Assembly: GCA_018263335.1 (NCBI GenBank)
Contig: JADFCY010000005.1
Span: 1 to 64,000 of the forward strand
Length of the DNA stretch: 64,000 nucleotides
Direction: 5' to 3'
Origin: Methanolinea sp.
GTDB lineage: Archaea; Halobacteriota; Methanomicrobia; Methanomicrobiales; Methanospirillaceae
A program made the position numbers and the translations under genes. Shown here in pieces: positions 41,146 through 50,214 of this stretch. Numbering within the stretch: position 1 is the first letter of the stretch; the number at the start of each line of letters is the position of its first letter. A model generated the notes under the pieces. That model ran no database searches. It was not told the DNA's origin and saw only the letters and a program-made list of their open reading frames with translations.

Positions 41146-41973
41146 GTGAAGGTGAATTTCGGCGGGTTCGTGGACCTGAGCACGATCGACTGGCCGGGGA
41201 GGGCGGTATGCACGGTATTTCTTCGCGGCTGCCCATTGCGCTGCTCCTACTGCCACAACGCCGCCATACAGGCTGGAAGCGACATGCGGGAGATCGGGGA
41301 GGTCATCGCGATGATCGAGGCAGCCCGCCCGCTCATAACAGGGGTGATCTTCTCGGGCGGCGAGCCGACGCTCCAGAGAGAGCCCCTCCTCGCACTCGCC
41401 CGGGCTGCAAAGGAACGCGGTCTGCTGGTCGGTATCCAGACCAACGGCTACTTCCCCGGCACTCTGGAGGCAATGATCAGCGAGAGGCTGGTGGACCGGG
41501 TGGCGCTCGACTACAAGAGCCGCTGGGAAGGTTTCGCCAAGCGGTGGGAGGGGTACGAGAATGTCAGTTCCAGGGACTACACCTCCCAGGTGCGGCAGGC
41601 TGTGGCCCTCTGCCAGGAGGCCCACGTCGCAGGGACGCTCCCAGAATTCGAGGTGGTCCTGACAGTCTTCTGGAGCAACGAGAAAGAGATCCTCGCGATT
41701 GAGAAGGAGCTGCCGAGGGGGGTCATCGTCCTCCAGCAGGGGGTGCACAAGCGGTTCTGGAAAGACTGGGCCCTCTCAAAAGAGGTGAACGGCAAAGCGT
41801 ACCGGTCCGACGAGGAGGTCAGAGGAGAACGGGCCCCCCTCACGTACGAAGAACTTGCGGCCCTGGCCGCAAAGATGGTGCGAGTGGGCAGAACCATCAG
41901 GATCCGGACCAGGGACCAGGGGGAGGTGACGTATGAAGGTGATCGGGGTCGTTGGGTTTCCTGCCAGCGGTAA
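41146..41973 (+). CDS. Radical SAM activating enzyme (anaerobic ribonucleotide reductase activase-like)
   Basis: A 275-residue radical SAM protein. 'FLRGCPLRCSYCHNAAIQ' supplies the cluster cysteines at 29, 33 and 36, 'VIFSGGEPTLQ' is the GGE SAM-binding motif, and 'GLLVGIQTNGYFP' follows the family. The GTG at 41146 is preceded by GGTGAT at a normal distance; upstream codons belong to the repeat array. It overlaps the downstream kinase gene by 41 bp and starts a plus-strand operon. The activated glycyl radical partner is not in the window. Confidence 0.85.
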   Translation: MKVNFGGFVDLSTIDWPGRAVCTVFLRGCPLRCSYCHNAAIQAGSDMREIGEVIAMIEAARPLITGVIFSGGEPTLQREPLLALARAAKERGLLVGIQTNGYFPGTLEAMISERLVDRVALDYKSRWEGFAKRWEGYENVSSRDYTSQVRQAVALCQEAHVAGTLPEFEVVLTVFWSNEKEILAIEKELPRGVIVLQQGVHKRFWKDWALSKEVNGKAYRSDEEVRGERAPLTYEELAALAAKMVRVGRTIRIRTRDQGEVTYEGDRGRWVSCQR

Positions 41974-42481
41974 GGGAGAGTTCTCCCGGATCGCCGCGGA
42001 AGAGGGGATCCCAATCGTCGTGATGGGAGACGTGATACGCGAGGCGGTGCAGGAGGAGGGTCTGCCTGCGACCGACGCAAACCTTGGGGCCGTGGCGAAC
42101 CGGCTCCGCCGCGATGAGGGGATGGACGCCATCGCCAGGCGCTCCCTTTCGCGGATCAGGGCCTGCGGGGCACCGGTCGTCCTTGTTGATGGCATCAGGG
42201 GGGACGCCGAGGTGGACCTCTTCAGGAGGGAGTTTCCAGGCTTCTTTCTCATCGGGATCGAGGCACCTTTCGTGGAGCGCCTTGAACGACTCTCCCACAG
42301 AGGCAGGGAGGACGACTTCTCCCTCCCCTCGCAGCTGAGAGAGCGTGACCGGCGTGAGATCGGCTGGGGTCTTGAGAAGGCGTTCTCCTCGGCGGATTAC
42401 ACGCTCGTAAACGCGGGAACGCTTGAAGAGTTCTCCTGCGCCGCACGATTGCTCCTCCGGGAGATCAGGGAGGACCCATGA
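41933..42481 (+). CDS. UPF0200-family P-loop kinase-like protein
   Basis: A 182-residue protein with Walker A 'GVVGFPASGKGEFS' (about 5-18) and 'VVMGDVIREAVQEEG', the layout of archaeal UPF0200, related to dephospho-CoA and nucleoside monophosphate kinases. 'VLVDGIRGDAEVDLFRREF' and 'RLSHRGREDDFS' are further family blocks. Substrate unknown. Start at ATG 41933, within the previous gene; its stop overlaps the next start by 4 bp. Confidence 0.85.
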   Translation: MKVIGVVGFPASGKGEFSRIAAEEGIPIVVMGDVIREAVQEEGLPATDANLGAVANRLRRDEGMDAIARRSLSRIRACGAPVVLVDGIRGDAEVDLFRREFPGFFLIGIEAPFVERLERLSHRGREDDFSLPSQLRERDRREIGWGLEKAFSSADYTLVNAGTLEEFSCAARLLLREIREDP

Positions 42482-43251
42482 AGAACCCCCTCTCCTTCTC
42501 GGCCTCCTCGAAGGTCTGGGAGGACATCACCTGGATTTTCGGCATCGAGGAGGCAGGGTTTGATGGCTGGGAGATCGTCGCTGACGGAAACTACCGCCTC
42601 GACTCCCCCGAGAACGTGCGGCGTATTGACGAAGCAATCTCCTCCACGCACCTCCGCATCACAGTCCATGCCCCCTACGCCGACCTGAACCTCGCCACCC
42701 TCAACTACCCCATCTGGCGGGAGTCGGTCAGACAGGTCTGCACCTGCGTCGAGCAGGCCTCCGCCTGGTCCGACCGCGTTACCATCCACCCCGGGTACCT
42801 CTCACCGATAGGAAAAATGATGCCCCAGAAGGCATGGGAACAGCAGAGGGAGGCTCTCCGGGAGATCGGCAGGGTCGCAGCAGAGAATGGAGTGCTCGCA
42901 TGCCTCGAGAACATGATCGGGCTGCGCGAGTTCCTCTGCCGGGACCCCGGAGAGCTCTTCGGGATGACGGGAGGGATCGAGGGGATCGGCATCACCATCG
43001 ACATAGGGCATGCGAATACCATGGGCCTTGTCAGGGAGTTCCTCACCTGCATCGAAAACGCATCCCACATGCACATCCATGACAATTGCGGCCAGCACGA
43101 CGAGCACCTCGCGATCGGGGAGGGGACGGTTGACTGGAAGAAAGTGGGCCCCGCCATCGCCTCACGCTATACCGGGGTCCTCGTCGTCGAGGGGAGGAGC
43201 ATCGAAGAGGGCAAAAAAAGCATCAGGGTGGTACACGGGTGGTTTTCATGA
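42478..43251 (+). CDS. Xylose isomerase-like TIM barrel protein (AP endonuclease 2 family)
   Basis: A 257-residue TIM barrel: 'LDSPENVRRIDEAISSTHLRITVHAPYADLNLA', 'VTIHPGYL', 'VLACLENMIG', 'GITIDIGHANTMG', 'HMHIHDNCGQHDEHLAIGEGTVDW'. Histidines and glutamates at the strand ends can bind two or three metal ions as in endonuclease IV and sugar isomerases. Whether it acts on DNA or a sugar phosphate is open. ATGA overlap with the next gene. Confidence 0.83.
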   Translation: MKNPLSFSASSKVWEDITWIFGIEEAGFDGWEIVADGNYRLDSPENVRRIDEAISSTHLRITVHAPYADLNLATLNYPIWRESVRQVCTCVEQASAWSDRVTIHPGYLSPIGKMMPQKAWEQQREALREIGRVAAENGVLACLENMIGLREFLCRDPGELFGMTGGIEGIGITIDIGHANTMGLVREFLTCIENASHMHIHDNCGQHDEHLAIGEGTVDWKKVGPAIASRYTGVLVVEGRSIEEGKKSIRVVHGWFS

Positions 43252-44216
43252 GCGGCGAGACGCTCCATGTATTTTTTCTCGGGACCGCCGCAGCGCTCCC
43301 CACCCCGATGCGAAACCCTGCCTGCATCATGATCAAGAGGGGCCGCGACACCCTCCTTTTCGACTGTGGTGAGGGGGCCCAGCAGCAGATGATGAGGGCC
43401 AGGACGGGGTTCCTCGTCGACGCAGTCTTCATCACCCACTGGCACGCGGACCACTTCCTGGGGCTCTTTGGGCTTGCCCAGACCCTCTCCTTCATGGGCA
43501 GGACCGAGCCCCTGACACTCTACGGCCCCGAGTGGGTCCACGAGGTTGCCACGTCTGTCCGTGCCCTCTCGCGGTACAATGTGAAATTTCCCATCAATTC
43601 AGTCGAGGTCCGTCCCGGCTCGGCCGTGCGGTTCTCGGGCTATTCTGTCCGGGCATTCGAGACCGCCCACGGCATGGCAGGACTCGGCTACGTCCTCGAG
43701 GAGGACGAGAGGCCGGGACGCTTCAACCGCCAGCGGGCCATCGAGCTCGGGGTTCCCCCCGGGCCACTCTTTGGCAGGCTTCAGCGGGGTGAGACTGTGA
43801 AGGTCGCCAGGAATGGAGAGGAGGCAGAGGTGCAACCCGGCGACGTCATGGGTCAGCCGCGGCCCGGCCGAAAGATCGTCTATACCGGCGATACCCGGCC
43901 GATTCACACGCGGATAAGGGAGGTGGCGCACGACCCGGACCTCCTGATCCATGATGCCACCTACGATGACCAGGCAATTGATCGGGCACGTGAAGTGCTC
44001 CACTCCACCGCGGGGGAGGCAGGAGAGGCAGCAGAATTCCTCAATGCCCGCACGCTTGCGCTTGTCCATATCAGCTCGCGGTATACCACCACTGCCGGCC
44101 ACCTGAAGGATGCCGCGGCACGGTTCAGGGGCCGGGTGCTGGTCCCTTCCGATCTTGACATGCTCGAGATTCCCTACTCCGATTCGGGGGAATCAGCCGG
44201 CGGACGCGGGGATTAA
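43248..44216 (+). CDS. rnz: Ribonuclease Z (tRNA 3' processing)
   Basis: A 322-residue metallo-beta-lactamase-fold nuclease. 'FITHWHADHFLGL' (His 64-69) is the HxHxDH zinc motif, 'FLGTAAALPTPMRNP' starts the fold, and 'GMAGLGYVLEEDERPGRFN' is the tRNase Z exosite region; 'YTGDTRP' and 'HISSRY' supply later ligands. It cuts tRNA precursors after the discriminator base, needed here because the tRNA genes lack encoded CCA. Start ATG 43248 overlaps the upstream stop. Confidence 0.93.
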   Translation: MSGETLHVFFLGTAAALPTPMRNPACIMIKRGRDTLLFDCGEGAQQQMMRARTGFLVDAVFITHWHADHFLGLFGLAQTLSFMGRTEPLTLYGPEWVHEVATSVRALSRYNVKFPINSVEVRPGSAVRFSGYSVRAFETAHGMAGLGYVLEEDERPGRFNRQRAIELGVPPGPLFGRLQRGETVKVARNGEEAEVQPGDVMGQPRPGRKIVYTGDTRPIHTRIREVAHDPDLLIHDATYDDQAIDRAREVLHSTAGEAGEAAEFLNARTLALVHISSRYTTTAGHLKDAAARFRGRVLVPSDLDMLEIPYSDSGESAGGRGD

Positions 44217-44312
44217 TTCCATACTTACATAAGAATCCCGCACCTATTGATATACTCAAAGGAGAACGGATCGGGATCGGGGAAGAAGATCCTGCCTCGA
44301 TCTGGCATACCT

Positions 44313-46157
44313 ATGAATGAGACGAATAATCTGGTATATCGCATGGGGCCGGGGTGCGACCTCGGCGACGTGGAAGTCGGGAAGACATATATAGGCCGCG
44401 TCCAGGGGTTTGCAAATTTCGGCACGTTTGTGCAGTTAAATGACCGCGTCAAGGGCCTGGTGCACAAGAGCAATGCACGCACCACCCACCGGGAACGCGA
44501 GAGCATCCTCGTCAGGGTGATCAACATCAGGAGCAACGGGAATATCGACCTCGAGGAGGTCACTATCCCCGTGTATACCGTGGAGATGGTGGAGAAGAAG
44601 TCGACTGCAGTCCGCCTCTCGGAACTCGGGGGGAAAGTGGGACGGACGGTCCGCATCGAGGGGGAGATCGCGCAGATCAAGCAGACCAGCGGCCCGACCA
44701 TCTTTACGATCGTCGACGATTCCGGGACCGAGAACGCCGCAGCATTCGTTGAGGCGGGTGTCCGCGCATATCCCGAAGCGGAACTCGGTGACATGGTAAG
44801 GATCGTAGGCGAGGTGATGATGCGCCAGAACCAGCTCCAGATCGAGGTGGAGAACCTCTCGATTCTTGCGGGCGAGGAGGCCGAGGCCGTCAGGGACCGG
44901 ATCGACAAGGCCCTCGAGGCGCGTGCAGAGCCGCCCGAGATACCGTTCCTCGTACAGTCGGAGGTCCTGGAAAAACTCAAGCCAGAGATGCGCAAAGTTG
45001 CAAAAATCATCAGGAAAGCAATATTTTCCGCCCAGCCCATCCTCCTCCGGCACCATGCGGACGCAGATGGGATCTGCTCGGGGGTTGCCATCGAGCAGGC
45101 AATCGTCTCTCTCATCCGCGAGTCCGGCGGCGACTTTGACGCAGATTACTTCCTCTTCAAGAGGGCGCCCTCGAAAGCCCCCTTCTATGAAATCGAAGAC
45201 ATCACAAGGGACCTTGACTTCGCGACAAAGGACCATATCCGTTACGGGCAGAAGATGCCGCTCGTAATCCTCACCGACAACGGTTCCACCGAAGAAGACC
45301 TCCCGTCCATGAAGATCGCACAGGTGTATGATCTCCCAATCGTCGTGATCGATCACCACCATCCCGACGCGATCGTGGACCAGTTCCTCGCCGGGCACGT
45401 GAACCCCTACCACGTGGGCGGAGATTTCGGGATCACCGCCGGGATGCTCGGAACCGAGGTGGCCCGGCTGATTAACCCGTCGGTCGAGAACCTCGTCCGG
45501 CACCTCCCCGCAGTGGCGGCGGTCGGCGACCGGAGCGAAGCCCCGGAGAGGGCCCGCTACCTCGCGCTCGTCAAGGAGACGTATTCTGAGCAGGACTGCA
45601 AGGACATCGCGCTCGCGCTCGATTACCAGCAGTTCTGGCTGCGGTTCAACGACGGACGGGAGCTGGTAAAGGACCTCCTGAACCTTGCCGGTGACTCCGG
45701 GCGACACAGGAGACTCGTGGCCCTCCAGGTGGAGGGTGCGAACCTTGCCATCCAGGACCAGATGAGCGCCTGCATGCCGCACGTCGTGCACAGGACGCTT
45801 CCCAACGGCGCCGAGCTCTTCCTCCTTGACGTGGAGATCCATGCCCATAAGTTCACCTTCCCACCCCCGGGCAAGACGTCCGGGGAGGTGCACGACCGCC
45901 TCTGCCAGCAGCATGCGGGATCGCCGGTCGTCACAATCGGGTTTGGCCCCGACTTTGCCGTGCTCCGTTCACGCGGGGTGATGATGAACATCCCGAAGAT
46001 GGTAAGGGAGCTCCGGGACGAGATCCCCGGAGGCGGCATCTCGGGAGGCGGGCACCTCGTGGTCGGCAGCATCAAGTTCGTCGAAGGGATGCGTGAAGAG
46101 GTCTTGAAGGGCCTCATTGACAAGATCTCCATTGTACGGGCCGGGATGCCCGCGTGA
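44313..46157 (+). CDS. DHH-family nuclease with S1/OB domains (RecJ-like, archaeal)
   Basis: A 614-residue protein. An S1 domain (about 15-80, 'GKTYIGRVQGFANFGTFVQL') is followed by an OB fold (about 105-195, 'VRIEGEIAQIKQTSGPTIFTIVDDSG') and a DHH phosphoesterase core with 'LRHHADADGICSGVAIE' (about 245) and 'VVIDHHHPDA' (about 346), then a DHHA1 domain with 'GGGISGGGHLVVGSIKF'. It is probably an archaeal RecJ/GAN-like single-strand exonuclease that can associate with GINS. ATG 44313 is the best start. Confidence 0.88.
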   Translation: MNETNNLVYRMGPGCDLGDVEVGKTYIGRVQGFANFGTFVQLNDRVKGLVHKSNARTTHRERESILVRVINIRSNGNIDLEEVTIPVYTVEMVEKKSTAVRLSELGGKVGRTVRIEGEIAQIKQTSGPTIFTIVDDSGTENAAAFVEAGVRAYPEAELGDMVRIVGEVMMRQNQLQIEVENLSILAGEEAEAVRDRIDKALEARAEPPEIPFLVQSEVLEKLKPEMRKVAKIIRKAIFSAQPILLRHHADADGICSGVAIEQAIVSLIRESGGDFDADYFLFKRAPSKAPFYEIEDITRDLDFATKDHIRYGQKMPLVILTDNGSTEEDLPSMKIAQVYDLPIVVIDHHHPDAIVDQFLAGHVNPYHVGGDFGITAGMLGTEVARLINPSVENLVRHLPAVAAVGDRSEAPERARYLALVKETYSEQDCKDIALALDYQQFWLRFNDGRELVKDLLNLAGDSGRHRRLVALQVEGANLAIQDQMSACMPHVVHRTLPNGAELFLLDVEIHAHKFTFPPPGKTSGEVHDRLCQQHAGSPVVTIGFGPDFAVLRSRGVMMNIPKMVRELRDEIPGGGISGGGHLVVGSIKFVEGMREEVLKGLIDKISIVRAGMPA

Positions 46158-46287
46158 CCCCCACCTGTTCTCTTATTTCCACCGCCGGTCATCTTTCCCT
46201 CAGGTAAGTGTCGAGAATCCCTTTAGATAAAGCCGAATTCGGCGAAAAGTTCGAGTATAAACTCTTTCTGGATGCCATGACGAACAG

Positions 46288-46300
46288 ATATATATTTATA
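46288..46300 (+). promoter_or_regulatory. TATA box of the DUF7123-like gene
   Basis: ATATATATTTATA lies 43-55 bases upstream of the GTG at 46343, supporting that start over upstream in-frame codons. Confidence 0.6.
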
Positions 46301-46342
46301 GATGCATATGTGTACCATTCTCTCACGGCTGAGGTGATACTC

Positions 46343-46594
46343 GTGAACGCATCACGAAATATCCGCGATAAGTATAATGAGACTCAGACCCGGATTGTCC
46401 AGTACCTCAAGGGAGGTCTCGAGAAGGGGAAGCACTACTTCAAGTCCAAATACATAGCAAAGGAACTGGGCCTCTCCCCGAAAGAGGTGGGGACCAACAT
46501 GGCCATCCTCTCCGAGATCTGCCACGACCTGGCAATTATCAAGTGGAGCTATTCAAACAGCACCACCTGGATGGTGACATCCAAGGCGGTGTGA
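46343..46594 (+). CDS. DUF7123-like winged-helix protein
   Basis: An 83-residue protein: 'TQTRIVQYLKGGLEKGKHYFKSKYIAKELGLSPKEVGTNMAILSE' and 'AIIKWSYSNSTTWMV', a small winged helix well known from archaea as DUF7123. GAGGTGAT ends 4 bases before the GTG start, and a TATA box is correctly placed, so the upstream in-frame extension is 5' leader. Probably DNA-binding; target unknown. Confidence 0.8.
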   Translation: MNASRNIRDKYNETQTRIVQYLKGGLEKGKHYFKSKYIAKELGLSPKEVGTNMAILSEICHDLAIIKWSYSNSTTWMVTSKAV

Positions 46595-46625
46595 GGGGGA
46601 TCTCGATCCCCAAAACCCTTTCCTT

Positions 46626-46814
46626 ATGAAGAAGATTGCAGAGTTTGAGTCGGTCATCGAGTTCGTGGCCGTCATCAACGATGAGAAGGACTGCCTCATG
46701 TCCCAGGACAAGACGCAGGACCAGCCCGGCTCCATGTGGTTCAACATCGACGTGCCCAAGGGGCATGGGATTGTGGCCGGGGACCGGGTGAAAGTGACCA
46801 TCGAGAAGATCTGA
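46626..46814 (+). CDS. Small hypothetical protein
   Basis: A 62-residue acidic protein, 'KKIAEFESVIEFVAVINDEKD' then 'MWFNIDVPKGHGIVAGDRVKVTIEKI'. The end looks like a small beta barrel (OB or TRAM-like). It lies 31 bp after the DUF7123-like gene and is likely cotranscribed. No family recognised. Confidence 0.65.
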   Translation: MKKIAEFESVIEFVAVINDEKDCLMSQDKTQDQPGSMWFNIDVPKGHGIVAGDRVKVTIEKI

Positions 46815-46909
46815 CGCCGCCGATTCGTGCACGAAGGATCTTTTCGTCCTTTTGTGAAGAGTATTTTTAAAAAGAAAAGAAGAAGCGCGGGGAGAACCGG
46901 GGAGCGCGG

Positions 46910-48028
46910 TTACCCCTGGTCCTCCTGCCCGATGGACTCCTCGATATCCTCCACAAGTTCGGATCCCGTCTTCTTCCTGCCCTTGCTGATATCCTTCAGT
47001 TCCTCGACGGTCACCTCCGTCTTGATGGCTTTGTCCATCTCTTTTAGGATCTCTTTTACCTCGTCTGCGGTTGGAATTGTGCCAAGGATGGCGCTGTCCG
47101 GGACCCCGGTCGCCGCAGGCTCCTCGGGTACCTCGTCTGTCGCCCCGATGAACCGGGCCGCCTGCTTCATGAGGCTTGAGACCTCGAAGGGGAAGATGAT
47201 CTTCGTGGCCTGGCCGTTTGCCATCTCCTTGAGCGCGTCAAGCGAAAGGACCGTGATCGCCCTCCTGTCCAGGGGCTGGGACCCGACCGAGAGGATGCGA
47301 AGTGACTGCGCCTGGCCCTGCGACTGGAGGATACGGGAGATCCGCTCTCCCTCGGCGCGGAGCACCTTGCTCTGCCGGTCACCTTCTGCTTCAAGGATCA
47401 TGCTCCGCTTCGTTCCCTCCGCCTTCAGGATGGCGGAACGCTTCTCCCCGTCCGCACGGAGGATCGCGGCCCGGCGGGCACGCTCGGCGGCGGTCTGCTC
47501 GGTCATTGCCTGCTTGACCGCGCCGACAGGGTCGACCTCCTTGATCTCCACGCGCTCCACCTTGACCCCCCACTGGTCGGTCTCACGGTCGAGGATGTCC
47601 CGAAGCTTCGTGTTGATGATATCCCTGTTGTAGAGGATCTCGTCGAGCTCCATGTCCCCGATGATCCCACGGAGGCTCGTCTGTGCGAGGGCGACGGTCG
47701 CCATCCGGTAGTTCGCCACCTCAAAAAACGCTTTCTCGGGGTCGATCACCCTGATGTAGACGATCGCGTCCACGTTGGTGGGGGAGTTGTCCTTGGTGAT
47801 GACCTCCTGGGAGGGGACGTCCATCACCTGGGTGCGCAGGTCCATCTTGACTACGTTTGTGATCAGGGGAAAGACCCAGCGGAACCCGGGGTTCATCCTC
47901 CCGATGTACCTGCCGAGGCGGATCGCCAGGCCCTGCTCGTAGGGCTGGACGATGACCACCCCGCGGGCGAAGATGATCACGATTGCAATGATCAGGAAAA
48001 TTGTTATCAGTGTCTCGATTACAGCCAT
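46910..48028 (-). CDS. SPFH/band 7 (stomatin-like) protein
   Basis: A 372-residue protein with an N-terminal membrane segment ('LITIFLIIAIVIIFARGVVIVQ'), an SPFH domain (about 25-190, 'YEQGLAIRLGRYIGRMNPGFRWVFPLITNVVKMDLRTQVMD'-like core), a coiled coil rich in 'RAEGE' type repeats (about 190-260), and an extended acidic C-terminus beyond the usual stomatin length. It lies 4 bp downstream of an NfeD gene; the NfeD-stomatin pair is a conserved prokaryotic operon for membrane microdomain or protein quality control. Confidence 0.92.
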   Translation of the reverse strand: MAVIETLITIFLIIAIVIIFARGVVIVQPYEQGLAIRLGRYIGRMNPGFRWVFPLITNVVKMDLRTQVMDVPSQEVITKDNSPTNVDAIVYIRVIDPEKAFFEVANYRMATVALAQTSLRGIIGDMELDEILYNRDIINTKLRDILDRETDQWGVKVERVEIKEVDPVGAVKQAMTEQTAAERARRAAILRADGEKRSAILKAEGTKRSMILEAEGDRQSKVLRAEGERISRILQSQGQAQSLRILSVGSQPLDRRAITVLSLDALKEMANGQATKIIFPFEVSSLMKQAARFIGATDEVPEEPAATGVPDSAILGTIPTADEVKEILKEMDKAIKTEVTVEELKDISKGRKKTGSELVEDIEESIGQEDQG

Positions 48029-48032
48029 AGGT

Positions 48033-48494
48033 TCATTTCACCTCTTCCACGACGATATGGACCCCTTCCGAGGCTTTTACCCTCACCCTGGCACCCGGGG
48101 GGATCTCACCTGACGCACTCCTGGCGCTCCATTCCTGGCCTGCGATGAGGACTTTGCCGGAGAGCGAGTCCTGGATGACCTTCCGGACGACCCTTCCCTC
48201 CATTCCCACCAGCGAATCGCGGCTGATGGTCGTGGGGGTCGCCTCGCCGGGGTTGATACGGCGGTAGAGCCAGATAGTGATCATCGAGACCACCACCGTT
48301 GCCACCACGCCGACCACGAGCCCCGTGGGCCCGCTGAAGATGTCGACTCCCAGGAGGAGGAGCACCCCGAGGATTATCATCACTGTCCCCGGCACCGCGA
48401 TGAAGAATCCCGGGCTCGAGGTCTCTATCACGAGGAAGAGCGCCCCGAGCACTATCAGGATCCAGCCAAAGGAGAGGTCAGCCAGCTCAACCAT
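48033..48494 (-). CDS. NfeD-family membrane protein
   Basis: A 153-residue protein with three to four membrane segments ('GWILIVLGALFLVIETSSPGFF', 'VMIILGVLLLLGVDIF', 'LVVGVVATVVVSMITIWLY') and a C-terminal OB-like domain ('LVGMEGRVVRKVIQDSLSGKVLIAGQEWSARS', 'GARVRVKASEGVHIVVEEV'). This is the short NfeD form without a protease domain. The ATG at 48494 begins directly before the first membrane segment. Operon partner of the stomatin-like gene. Confidence 0.9.
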   Translation of the reverse strand: MVELADLSFGWILIVLGALFLVIETSSPGFFIAVPGTVMIILGVLLLLGVDIFSGPTGLVVGVVATVVVSMITIWLYRRINPGEATPTTISRDSLVGMEGRVVRKVIQDSLSGKVLIAGQEWSARSASGEIPPGARVRVKASEGVHIVVEEVK

Positions 48495-48663
48495 ACCACA
48501 GGGTATCAACGGCGGGGGAGAAAAACTCTCTCGAAGATGTGGAATAGGGAGAACGCGCAGGGGAGCACGGAGTCGCAGTCCTCGTGAGGCTGCGTGTGGA
48601 GTGGGGGGTGCGAGTGAAATTACAAAAAAATAAAAATCCCGCCGGGCAAATGAGTTGGTTACT

Positions 48664-49254
48664 ATGACCATGCCCATTTTAGAGAAGATACGCGGATTCA
48701 TGTTCACTCCTTCGCTTGCGTTCCGGAAGGTGAAAGACGAGGACGCGGGGGAGAGTATCAAATACCTGATGATCCTCGCAGTCTTTTACGCCATCATGAG
48801 TGCGCTCATGACGGCCATCGAGATCTTTACGCACCCGTTTCTCACCGGCCTCCCCGCGATTGGGGCAAGCCCGGTCGAGCCGTTCCTCTTTATCTCGTGG
48901 GTGATCGTGATCCTGGTCATCACTCTCATAATGGCGGTCTTCTTTGGGCTCTGGCTCCATGTCTGGGTATACCTTCTTGGGGGAAGGAAGGGCGTGTGGC
49001 AGACCGAAAAAAGCGTCTTTTACAACCTGACTCCTACCCTTCTCCTCGGATGGATCCCCGTGATCGGTCCCCTCGTGGGCGGGGTGTGGTCTGTGATCAT
49101 CGGGGTCATCGGGGTCAAGGAACTGCACGGGATGCCCGACACCAGGGCGGCGCTCGCGGTGGTCCTCTCGATTGTGATCGCATCCGTTCTCGTCGTCCTC
49201 ATCCTCGGTGCACTGCTCCTTGCAGTGGTCTCCTCACTTGTAGTGACGGTGTGA
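48664..49254 (+). CDS. YIP1-family membrane protein, paralogue
   Basis: A 196-residue protein with a short N-terminal soluble part ('RGFMFTPSLAFRKVKDEDAG') and five membrane segments; 'LWLHVWVYLLGGRKGVWQT' and 'LLLGWIPVIGPLVGGVWSVIIG' match the YIP1 protein at 30587-31189. Divergent from the NfeD/stomatin pair. A repeat-family palindrome starts 4 bases after the stop codon. Confidence 0.82.
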   Translation: MTMPILEKIRGFMFTPSLAFRKVKDEDAGESIKYLMILAVFYAIMSALMTAIEIFTHPFLTGLPAIGASPVEPFLFISWVIVILVITLIMAVFFGLWLHVWVYLLGGRKGVWQTEKSVFYNLTPTLLLGWIPVIGPLVGGVWSVIIGVIGVKELHGMPDTRAALAVVLSIVIASVLVVLILGALLLAVVSSLVVTV

Positions 49255-49257
49255 AGA

Positions 49258-49461
49258 GCAGGAGTGCCCCCCGGGCACTCCTGCGGGGGTTGTGCGGGGG
49301 TGGTCCGGAGGGGGGTACCCCCTCCGGTCAAGGATTTACGGACACTTTCTGCCAGTTTCAACAGGCCTGTCGTCTCTCCACGGTACCTGATCCAGAGTGC
49401 CCCCCGGGCACTCCTGCGGGGGTTGTGCGGGGGTGGTCCGGAGGGGGGTACCCCCTCCGGG
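49258..49461 (-). repeat. Hairpin-bracketed repeat, one full and one partial unit
   Basis: Read on the minus strand this is the same family as 40667-41088. A palindrome GCAGGAGTGCCC...GGGCACTCCTGC is at 49258-49284, a full unit follows to a second palindrome ending 49417 (133 bp later), and a partial unit with the second GGAGGGGGTACCCCC palindrome runs to 49461. It lies between convergent genes, directly after the YIP1 stop. Confidence 0.88.
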
Positions 49462-49578
49462 GGAGTGTGCCGGGACAGGCCCCTATGCACCTGGTCTCTC
49501 ACTTGAAAAGGCCTTTTTCCACCCGAATGTGCGGTTTCGGCATCATGCCGCAAGAGAAAAAAGAGAAGCCCGCAATCC

Positions 49579-50214
49579 TCATGCAGGCTTCACCTCGGGA
49601 ATGAACGCTTTTCGAACCTGTTCCAGGCGCTCCTCCTGGAACCGGACGTTCATGCCCATGCTGCGGATCGCGAGCCCGGCCTCGTCTTCCATCTTCACCT
49701 TCTCGTCGCTTGTCTTGTAGGTGCTCTCCAGCAGCTTGAGGAGGCGCTTGTTGATATCGATACTCTTTCGAAGGCGCTTGTATTCATCGATGATCTCTTC
49801 ACCCACACCGGCGTCCTTTGCCATCTGGATATCTATCTCGATCATCCTTCTCCGGTTGAGCTGGCCTTCGATTGCCTCGTACAGCTCCTTGTGGGTGATG
49901 GGTTTCATGATATAATCCTCTATGTAGATGCCGTACTCCTGCGCCTCGCTGGGAGTGAGCTGCTTTGCAGTGAGCATCATGACCGGGATATCCTTCAGTT
50001 CGGGTGAGTTCTTCAGGTTCATCAGGGTCTCCCAGCCGTCCATTGGCTCCATCATGATGTCGAGGAGGATGAGATCGGGCTTGACGGTGGAGAGCGTCTC
50101 GAGCGCCTCCTGGCCCCCGTAGGCTGCAACTGTCTGGTATCCCCCCCGCTGAAGCATCGTCACGAATATATCGACGATGAACGGACTGTCATCGACTACC
50201 ATCACTGTGAACAT
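49579..50214 (-). CDS. Response regulator with helical C-terminal domain
   Basis: A 211-residue protein. The receiver domain (1-120) has aspartates 8-9 ('MVVDDSPF'), phosphoacceptor D52 ('ILLDIMMEPMDG') and lysine 84 ('MLTAKQL'). The rest (about 125-211) is a long charged helical region ('EYKRLRKSIDINKRLLKLLESTYK') with no DNA-binding or enzymatic domain. Its ATG overlaps the stop of the Roadblock gene, so the two proteins are made together. Output may be a protein interaction. Confidence 0.88.
   Translation of the reverse strand: MFTVMVVDDSPFIVDIFVTMLQRGGYQTVAAYGGQEALETLSTVKPDLILLDIMMEPMDGWETLMNLKNSPELKDIPVMMLTAKQLTPSEAQEYGIYIEDYIMKPITHKELYEAIEGQLNRRRMIEIDIQMAKDAGVGEEIIDEYKRLRKSIDINKRLLKLLESTYKTSDEKVKMEDEAGLAIRSMGMNVRFQEERLEQVRKAFIPEVKPA

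Noticed and set aside
40569..41213. Long open frame on the minus strand across the repeat array, reading as a protein with three near-identical segments
   Set aside because: The repetition comes from the 132-bp DNA repeat itself. The same peptide appears at the other repeat copies in different contexts and no ribosome binding site or family match exists.
44436..45914. 492-codon open frame antisense to the RecJ-like nuclease gene
   Set aside because: Shadow frame over a well-supported gene with S1, OB and DHH motifs.
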